DNA from: JACOTK01 sp963743945
GTDB taxonomy: Bacteria > Actinomycetota > Acidimicrobiia > Acidimicrobiales > CADCSY01
Assembly: GCA_963743945.1 (NCBI GenBank)
Contig: CAVURO010000005.1
Span: 62,001-126,000 of the forward strand
DNA length: 64,000 bases
Direction: 5' to 3'
A model generated the notes under the pieces. It saw only the letters and a list, made by a program, of their open reading frames with translations. It was not told the DNA's origin and ran no database searches. Of this stretch, positions 58,266 to 64,000 are shown piece after piece (the stretch's first letter is position 1; each line of letters starts with the position of its first letter). The position numbers were made by a program, and so were the translations under genes.

Positions 58266-59696
58266 ATGCATGAAGTGGACTATGACGTCGTTGTGGTGGG
58301 CGCCGGAGCAGCGGGCCTGTCGGCGGCAGTCGAGGCGAGCGATGCCGGCGCGAGCGTACTGGTCGTCGAGGGACAGGGTGCGGCAGGAGGCTCGTCGGCA
58401 CTCTCGGGTGGCATCATCATGGCAGCGGGAACATCGGTGCAGCGTCAGGCGGGCATCGAGGACTCCGCCGAGGACCTCTACCACGACTACCTGCTCTTCA
58501 ACCAGTACCGCGTCGAGCCGGCCCTTGCCCGGCATCTTGCCTACGGGAGCGGACCAGCTGTCGAATGGCTGATCAGCCTTGGTGTGGAGTTTCACAACGT
58601 CCTCATGTTTGCCTCCGAAGAACGTCAGCCGCGTTCACATGTTCCCAAGATGATGGGCCTGGGTGTGGTCGACGTGCTCAGGACGACTGCGGTGAACCGT
58701 CCCAACGTCGACCTCGCGGTCGGCCGGCGGGTGAATCGTCTGATGACCGATCAGGGACGCGTCGTGGGAGTGGGAGTCGATGACGACGAGGTCCGGGCGG
58801 GCGCAGTGGTCATCGCAACCGGCGGGTTCGGTGCGAACAAGGCACTCTGGTCGGAGCATCTTCCTTCCATCCAGGCGGCCGGCTCCGCCGCCTGGTACAT
58901 CGGGAGCGCCGGCGCACAGGGTGATGCCTTTGCCCTTGCCTCGCAGGTTCAGGCCGACATCGTCGGACATGATCGGGCCCTGATACTCCCGACGCCGGAT
59001 TTCTTCTCCAATCTCGAGGTCTACTTCCCCGGTTGGTTGATGATGGTGAACCGCGCGGGCTCACGTTGTGTCGACGAGTCCGCCTCGTATGCCGTCATGG
59101 AGATCGCCAACAAGGACCAGGGCCCGCTCTACGCGATCTTCGACGAAACCTCGAAGAAGGCGGCGCAGCCCAATCTTCCACCCGCCTACAAGCAGATGAT
59201 TCCGGGCATGGAGGGCTTCGTGCTTCCGTCGAACTGGACCGAGCCCAACGTGGATGACAACGTTGCCACCGGAAAGGTCAAGCGTGCCAACTCCGTCGAT
59301 GAGCTGGGCCGTTTGCTCGGCATCGACCCGGTGGGTCTCCGAGCGACCGTGGATCGGTACAACGGGTACGCAGCAGCGAAGGAGGACCCGGAGTACTTCA
59401 AGGATGGGAAGTTCCTGGCCGAGGTGGCATCTCCACCCTTCTACGGCGCCGAGTTGCGTCTCGGCATCCTCTGCCTCACCTCCAAGGGGCTCCGCATCGA
59501 TGCCGACGCTCAGGTCCTCAATCGCGGTGGCGCTCCGATTCCAGGTCTGTTCGCCGCCGGGGAGTGCACCGGTGGGGTTCTCGGCGACGTGTACATGGGC
59601 AGCGGCAACAGCTATGCCAACTGTGTGGTGTTCGGTCGCACTGCGGGCCAGGTCGCCGCTCGGCAGTCAGCCGATCTCACCGGTTCGCCGGCGTAG
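58266..59696 (+). CDS. FAD-dependent dehydrogenase, 3-ketosteroid-dehydrogenase / fumarate-reductase-like
   Basis: 476 residues from ATG 58266 with GGGGGG upstream. The FAD-binding start DVVVVGAGAAGLSAAVEASDAG, the GGSSALSGGIIMAAGT motif, VIATGGFGANKALW and the end GLFAAGECTGGVLGDVYMGSGNSYANCVVFGR place it in the fumarate reductase/KstD flavoprotein group. It may introduce or remove a double bond next to a carbonyl. Substrate unknown. Confidence 0.9.
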   Translation: MHEVDYDVVVVGAGAAGLSAAVEASDAGASVLVVEGQGAAGGSSALSGGIIMAAGTSVQRQAGIEDSAEDLYHDYLLFNQYRVEPALARHLAYGSGPAVEWLISLGVEFHNVLMFASEERQPRSHVPKMMGLGVVDVLRTTAVNRPNVDLAVGRRVNRLMTDQGRVVGVGVDDDEVRAGAVVIATGGFGANKALWSEHLPSIQAAGSAAWYIGSAGAQGDAFALASQVQADIVGHDRALILPTPDFFSNLEVYFPGWLMMVNRAGSRCVDESASYAVMEIANKDQGPLYAIFDETSKKAAQPNLPPAYKQMIPGMEGFVLPSNWTEPNVDDNVATGKVKRANSVDELGRLLGIDPVGLRATVDRYNGYAAAKEDPEYFKDGKFLAEVASPPFYGAELRLGILCLTSKGLRIDADAQVLNRGGAPIPGLFAAGECTGGVLGDVYMGSGNSYANCVVFGRTAGQVAARQSADLTGSPA

Positions 59697-59725
59697 ACCG
59701 GGTAGAGCGGGAAGGACACGGCGCC

Positions 59726-61702
59726 ATGTACGAAAATCTCTTCCAGCCGATCCAGATCGGCTCGACCACCATTCCGAACAGGATCGTGCGAACGGCACAC
59801 AGCACCGGTCACCTTTGGGTTGACTCGGGCAAGTCCCTGATCTCCTATCACGAGGCACGCGCAAGGGGTGGCGTCGGGATGAGCATCCTGGAGATCGGTG
59901 GGGTCCACATGTCGTCGCCGAGCATCATTCCCGCCTTTGCCGATTTCGTGATGGACGGGTACCAGAAGCTTGCCGATGCCATGGCCCCCCATGGGATGAA
60001 GCTGTTCCAGCAGCTCTGGCACGGGGGGAGCGCAGCGCCGCTCAACATCATGGGTGGACCGCTGTGGTCGGCGAGTGACGTGCCCAACCCTCAGAACGGC
60101 CTCGTTCCGGTGCCGATGACACAGGGGATGATCGATGAGATCGTCGAGGCCTTTGCCGCGGGCGCGCGGCGGGTGCTCGGCGGGGGACTTGACGGGGTCG
60201 AGATCCATGGAGCACACGGATACCTGATAGGCCAATTTCTCTCGCCGCTCACCAACAAGCGCACCGACGACTACGGCGGATCGGTGGAGAATCGCACGCG
60301 GTTCCTGCGGGAGATCATCGCTGCCATGCGAGCCGAAGTGGGCCCGACGTTCCCCATCGGCGTGCGCCTCAGCTCCTCGGAGGAAGTCGAGGGTGGGCTG
60401 ACGCCCGATCAGTGCGCAGAGATCGCGCTGATCGTCGAACCGTTGGTGGATTTCATCGACGTCTCGCTGGCCGGTTACTACAAGTTCTACCGAATGCTCG
60501 CGCCCATGGATGAGCCTCTCGGATACGAGCTGCCGAAGAGCGAACTGGTCACGCGGTCGCTCCGCGTGCCCACCATCGTGACCGGTCGCATCATGACATT
60601 GGACCATGCAAGCCAAATCGTCGGCTCGGGTCAGGCGGACATGGTGTCCATGGTGCGGGCGCTTGTCGCCGATCCTGATCTCGTCCGCAAGGCACGTGAG
60701 GGGCATGCCAACGAGGTGCGCCCCTGCATCGGATCGTCGCAGGGCTGCCTGGGCGGACTGTTCTCGCCCAAGCTGGGGATGCAACCCAAGATGGGCTGCG
60801 TGGTCAACGTCGCGGCCGGCATCGAGGACATGATGCCCTCGGACACCCCGACACGGGCGACGCGGACCAAACGAGTTGTGATCGTGGGCGGCGGCGCCGC
60901 CGGCATGGAGGCGGCGAGGACCGCCGCCCTCCGAGGTCATGACGTGACGCTGTACGAGATGACGAGCAAGCTCGGCGGACAGGTCGCGATCGCCGCGCAG
61001 GCCCCTCACCGTGGTGACTACGGAGCGATCACGCGCTGGCTTGCCGACGAGATGGAGCGCCTCGGTGTCAAGGTCCTGCTTCGTACCGCTGCGGACCCGG
61101 ACCTGCTCGCCGAGGAAGGCGCCGACGAGATCATCATCGCGACCGGCTCCACGCCCAGGCGTGATGGCTTCCAGGCAGGGGAGCCGGGTCGAGCACTCGA
61201 GGGAGGGGGGCTTGCCCATGTGTACACGAGCTGGGATGTGTTCGGGTTCGGAGGCAGGGCCACCATCGGCACGAACGCCCTGGTGTATGACGACACCGGT
61301 GAGTACGAAGCCGTGTGCGTTGCGGAGGCATTGATCGAGGCAGGCGCCCACGTGACCTTCGTGACGCGTCATGGCCGGATCGGGGAACACGTTCCGGCAC
61401 CGGAGGGCACGCTTCTCCCGGCCCTCGAGCGTCTCCGGTCATCGGACTTCACCTGTGTCACGGGATCGTTCATCGAGAGGATCTCCCCGGATGAGGTTCA
61501 GATCGGGGTGCTGGGCGGCACCAAGAGCACCACCTACGGGGCCGACACCGTGGTCATGGTCGGCTACAACCATCCCAATCGGGAGTTGGCAGATGCAATG
61601 GTCGCCGCCGGTGGTCGCACCCACCTGGTTGGTGACGCGGCCGGTGGTATCGGGTTGCAGAAGGCGATCAAGGAAGGGCACATGGCGGCTCGGCTGCTCT
61701 AG
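59726..61702 (+). CDS. Old-yellow-enzyme / 2,4-dienoyl-CoA-reductase-like flavoprotein with altered Fe-S motif
   Basis: 658 residues from ATG 59726. The N-terminal FMN barrel (about 1-370) has FQPIQIGSTTIPNRIV, LDGVEIHGAHGYLIGQFLSP and NKRTDDYGGSVENR; the C-terminal half has FAD/NAD(P)-binding GGGAAGMEAARTA and TATG-like IIIATGSTP. The 4Fe-4S linker normally reads CxxCxxxC...C; here it is CIGSSQGC ... GCVVN, so the second cysteine is serine. It could reduce a dienoyl- or enone-type intermediate. It follows the flavoprotein gene by 29 bases. Confidence 0.92.
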   Translation: MYENLFQPIQIGSTTIPNRIVRTAHSTGHLWVDSGKSLISYHEARARGGVGMSILEIGGVHMSSPSIIPAFADFVMDGYQKLADAMAPHGMKLFQQLWHGGSAAPLNIMGGPLWSASDVPNPQNGLVPVPMTQGMIDEIVEAFAAGARRVLGGGLDGVEIHGAHGYLIGQFLSPLTNKRTDDYGGSVENRTRFLREIIAAMRAEVGPTFPIGVRLSSSEEVEGGLTPDQCAEIALIVEPLVDFIDVSLAGYYKFYRMLAPMDEPLGYELPKSELVTRSLRVPTIVTGRIMTLDHASQIVGSGQADMVSMVRALVADPDLVRKAREGHANEVRPCIGSSQGCLGGLFSPKLGMQPKMGCVVNVAAGIEDMMPSDTPTRATRTKRVVIVGGGAAGMEAARTAALRGHDVTLYEMTSKLGGQVAIAAQAPHRGDYGAITRWLADEMERLGVKVLLRTAADPDLLAEEGADEIIIATGSTPRRDGFQAGEPGRALEGGGLAHVYTSWDVFGFGGRATIGTNALVYDDTGEYEAVCVAEALIEAGAHVTFVTRHGRIGEHVPAPEGTLLPALERLRSSDFTCVTGSFIERISPDEVQIGVLGGTKSTTYGADTVVMVGYNHPNRELADAMVAAGGRTHLVGDAAGGIGLQKAIKEGHMAARLL

Positions 61703-61808
61703 TTGCCTGGGGCAACCTGCGGTTGTGTCCGACGAGTACGCCCTGTCCCCTGTCTGCTCGCGACGGATGCAGACGTGAGAGGCCTTGGGTCACGACGATC
61801 CCCAGGTT

Positions 61809-61858
61809 CGATTGGACGACAGGGCCGATTGGACGACAGGGCCCGATTGACGACAGCC
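61809..61858. repeat. 17-bp tandem repeat before the SDR gene
   Basis: CGATTGGACGACAGGGC occurs twice exactly, followed by a third copy with one base missing and a shorter end. It lies in the 226-bp gap between the reductase and the SDR gene. Confidence 0.85.
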
Positions 61859-61880
61859 ACACAAGTACGCGATATTGATT

Positions 61881-61897
61881 GAACGATCAGATAGTTC
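61881..61897. promoter_or_regulatory. 17-bp dyad upstream of the SDR gene
   Basis: GAACGATCAGATAGTTC is palindromic around its central A apart from one mismatched pair. It shares AGATAGTT with the dyad between the Rieske and ferredoxin genes, so one regulator might serve both; evidence is thin. Confidence 0.45.
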
Positions 61898-61928
61898 GAG
61901 CGGCGGGATGATCAAGGGGGGCAGAGGA

Positions 61929-62663
61929 ATGGATGTGCAGGGCAAGGTGGCGATCGTCACCGGTGCCGGCTCGGGCATCGGACGCGCAAGTGCCGTCGTG
62001 TTGTCGGGAGCGGGTGCGTCGGTCGGTGTGGCCGATATCGATGAGGACGGGGGCAGGGAGACGGTGCGCCTGATAGAGGCGCAGGGGGGAACAGCGGCCT
62101 TCGTGCGCACCGACGTACGTTCTCCGGAGAGCATCGAAGCACTGTTCGCCTCGATCGAGAAGCTCTACGGTGGTGTCGACATCGTGCACAACAACGCCGG
62201 CCTGGTCAGCGGCAATCCACCGTGGCCGGGAACGCCCACGAGCCGAATCGTCGACGTGCTCAACGTGAACCTCGGTGGCGTGATGCTCGGCACCCGTGTC
62301 GCGTGTGACTATCTGCGCAGGCGTGGCGGGGGAGCGATCGTCAACACCGCATCGATCGCCGCTCAGATCCCGTTTCCCGATGATGCCGTCTACGCGGCGA
62401 CCAAGGCCGGGGTTCTGATGTTCACCCAGTCATGCCAGGCTCTCAAGGAGCGGGAGAACATCCGCGTCAACGCGGTGCTTCCCTCGATGGTTGACACCCC
62501 GATGGTCAACAAGACAGGTGACGGCACGCAACCCGCCGAGTGGCTCAAGCCGGCGCTCGACGCCGTGCCCATGATCAAGCCTGAGGCGATCGCCGAGGCC
62601 GTCCTGGCTCTCGTCCTGGACGACTCGGTCGCGGGAGAGGGTCGAACGGTTCTGGGTTTCTGA
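61929..62663 (+). CDS. Short-chain dehydrogenase/reductase
   Basis: 244 residues from ATG 61929 with AGAGG upstream. Cofactor motif TGAGSGIG, VHNNAG, the catalytic Ser in NTASIAAQ and YAATK (Tyr-Lys) are complete. An NAD(P)-dependent alcohol or ketone oxidoreductase of the island; the substrate is unknown. Confidence 0.93.
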   Translation: MDVQGKVAIVTGAGSGIGRASAVVLSGAGASVGVADIDEDGGRETVRLIEAQGGTAAFVRTDVRSPESIEALFASIEKLYGGVDIVHNNAGLVSGNPPWPGTPTSRIVDVLNVNLGGVMLGTRVACDYLRRRGGGAIVNTASIAAQIPFPDDAVYAATKAGVLMFTQSCQALKERENIRVNAVLPSMVDTPMVNKTGDGTQPAEWLKPALDAVPMIKPEAIAEAVLALVLDDSVAGEGRTVLGF

Positions 62664-62718
62664 CGAAGCGCAATTGCGAGCATCACCACCCATGCAGCGA
62701 ACGAGAGGATGAAGGCCA

Positions 62719-63708
62719 ATGACGTCAGCAGAGACGGGGATCTCAGACGAGGTTCTCGTGGCCATCTACGAGAAGATGACGAGGATCAAGCAGTGCGACG
62801 AGCGCTTCCGCATGCTCATGTCGAGCGGACAGATCTTCATCGTCTACTACTCACCCCGTGGACAGGAGGCGATCTCCGCCGCCGTGTCGGCGAACCTTCG
62901 GCCCGATGACTATGTGATCACCACCTATCGGGGGCTGCACGATCAACTCGCGAAGGGCGTCAACATGCGTGGCCTCTGGGCAGAGTTCCTCGGTCGCCAG
63001 ACCGGAACCTGCAAGGGCAAGGGTGGCCCGATGCACATCACCGATCCCTCGTCGGGACTCATGGTGACCACCGGCATCGTCGGTGGTGGCATTCCGATTG
63101 CGAACGGTCTCGCTCTTGCCTCGCAGCTCGCCGGTACCGACCAGGTCACGGTGGTGAACTTCGGTGACGGCGCGACCAATATCGGCGCTTTCCATGAGGC
63201 ACTGAACCTCGCCTCCATCTGGCAGCTTCCGGTCATCTTCGTCTGTCAGAACAACCTGTACGCCGAGCACACGACCTTTCAGAACGGAACAGCCGTCGAC
63301 GAGATCGCCACACGAGCCGTGTCCTATCGCATGCCCGGAGTCCGTGTGGACGGCAACAACCCTGTTGCCATGTACGAGGTGGCCAAGGAGGCGGTCGAGC
63401 GCGCGAGGGCTGGTGGAGGGCCGACCCTGTTGGAGTGCATGACGTATCGATTTCACGGGCATCTGCTGGGCGATTCCATGGAGTACCAACCGTCGGAGGA
63501 GCGTGCCGCAGCCATCGAGGCCGACCCGGTTGTCCGCTATCGACAGTGGCTGATCGACAACGGCCATGCAGGAGCGGACCAGCTCGCCGCCTTGGAGGCC
63601 GCCATCGAGGCGGAGATCGATGACGCGGTGGAGTTTGCCCAGAACAGCCCTGTTCCCGATCCCGAGGAGCTCTACACCGATGTCTACGCGGAGGTAGTGA
63701 CACGATGA
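62719..63708 (+). CDS. 2-oxoacid dehydrogenase E1 component, alpha subunit
   Basis: 329 residues. The thiamine-diphosphate motif is GDGATNIGAFHEALNLASIWQLPVIFVCQNN (start GDGATNIGAFHEALNLAS), with KGKGGPMHI before it and the phosphorylation-loop-like YRFHGHLLGDSMEYQ. It resembles acetoin/pyruvate dehydrogenase E1 alpha. It overlaps the beta gene in ATGA. E1 genes next to oxygenases suggest the end of a degradation route giving an acyl-CoA. Confidence 0.92.
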   Translation: MTSAETGISDEVLVAIYEKMTRIKQCDERFRMLMSSGQIFIVYYSPRGQEAISAAVSANLRPDDYVITTYRGLHDQLAKGVNMRGLWAEFLGRQTGTCKGKGGPMHITDPSSGLMVTTGIVGGGIPIANGLALASQLAGTDQVTVVNFGDGATNIGAFHEALNLASIWQLPVIFVCQNNLYAEHTTFQNGTAVDEIATRAVSYRMPGVRVDGNNPVAMYEVAKEAVERARAGGGPTLLECMTYRFHGHLLGDSMEYQPSEERAAAIEADPVVRYRQWLIDNGHAGADQLAALEAAIEAEIDDAVEFAQNSPVPDPEELYTDVYAEVVTR

Positions 63709-64000
63709 CGACGACCGACCAGCCGAGCCGCATGATGATGGGGCGCGATGCGATCAACAACGCCCTCGACCTGGCGATGACCAACGATCCGAAGGTGTTC
63801 ATGCTCGGCGAGGACATCGCCGACCCCGGAGGGGGCGTCTACGGCGTGACGCGCGGACTCTCGGCCAAGCACGGCCTGCATCGCGTGCGTCCCACGCCGA
63901 TCTCGGAGCAGGCCATCGTCGGTGCTGCCATCGGTGCGGCGATCGCGGGCTACCGACCGGTTGCCGAGATCATGATCATGGACTTCTTTGCCGTCTGCAT
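63705..64000 (+). CDS. 2-oxoacid dehydrogenase E1 component, beta subunit (3' end outside window)
   Basis: The first 98 residues are visible from ATG 63705. The start DAINNALDLAMTNDPKVFMLGEDI and TPISEQAIVGAAIGAAIAGYRPVAEIMIMDF (start TPISEQAIVGAAIGAA) are characteristic of the beta subunit, which forms the active site with alpha. The E2 acyltransferase would be expected beyond the window. Confidence 0.93.
   Translation, partial: MTTTDQPSRMMMGRDAINNALDLAMTNDPKVFMLGEDIADPGGGVYGVTRGLSAKHGLHRVRPTPISEQAIVGAAIGAAIAGYRPVAEIMIMDFFAVC

Overview
This window reads as one contiguous stretch of a high-GC chromosome from an Actinomycetota bacterium. The gene orders (infB-rbfA-truB-ribF-rpsO-pnp; dapA-rnj-ftsK-rimO-pgsA-cinA-recA; miaB-miaA-dapF-hflX; lexA-nrdR-nrdJ), the Actinobacteria-style SOS box GAAC-N4-GTTC, a mycothiol-type alcohol dehydrogenase, a BsaP-like biotin synthase helper and frequent GTG starts all fit. 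The class Acidimicrobiia is my best guess, by inference only. I see no rRNA, tRNA, CRISPR array, insertion sequence or prophage.

Region 1 (1-11.8 kb) is the translation and RNA-processing block: end of infB, rbfA, truB, ribF, rpsO and pnp, then an M16 protease and dapB. A secreted subtilisin-like protease and a GNAT-type acetyltransferase sit between infB and rbfA. Region 2 (11.8-17.2 kb) is accessory: a DedA-like membrane protein with a Glu-Leu-Glu-His tail, an acyl-CoA ligase, a TetR regulator behind a 29-bp dyad, two tandem paralogous lipoproteins (the second with a cupredoxin-like tail) and a winged-helix protein. Region 3 (17.2-32 kb) holds dapA, RNase J, bioB with bsaP, a secreted RCC1-repeat protein, ftsK, a 14-TM drug exporter, rimO, pgsA and cinA. 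Two minus-strand metabolic genes follow.

Region 4 (35-54 kb) combines DNA repair, tRNA modification, lysine synthesis and nucleotide reduction. recA has an SOS box inside its promoter spacer. spoVS lies behind a perfect CRP/GlxR-like palindrome. An ABC1 kinase, miaB, miaA, dapF, hflX, dapC, dapD, dapE and a peroxiredoxin follow. lexA is divergent from a LysM protein across a region with three perfect SOS boxes. nrdR and an intein-containing class II ribonucleotide reductase complete it. With dapA and dapB the window encodes most of the succinylase route to diaminopimelate.

Region 5 (54.4-64 kb) looks like a catabolic island: Rieske oxygenase with a tiny partner, 2Fe-2S ferredoxin, cytochrome P450 with its own 3Fe-4S-type ferredoxin, ketosteroid-dehydrogenase-like flavoprotein, old-yellow-enzyme-like reductase, short-chain dehydrogenase and 2-oxoacid dehydrogenase E1 alpha/beta. 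The substrate cannot be read from sequence; steroid-, terpenoid- or aromatic-like compounds are plausible.

A pattern across the whole window is the number of short tandem duplications (12-22 bp, 2-5 copies). Some lie in coding linkers, some in promoters or leaders, and five of them copy the stop codon of a gene.
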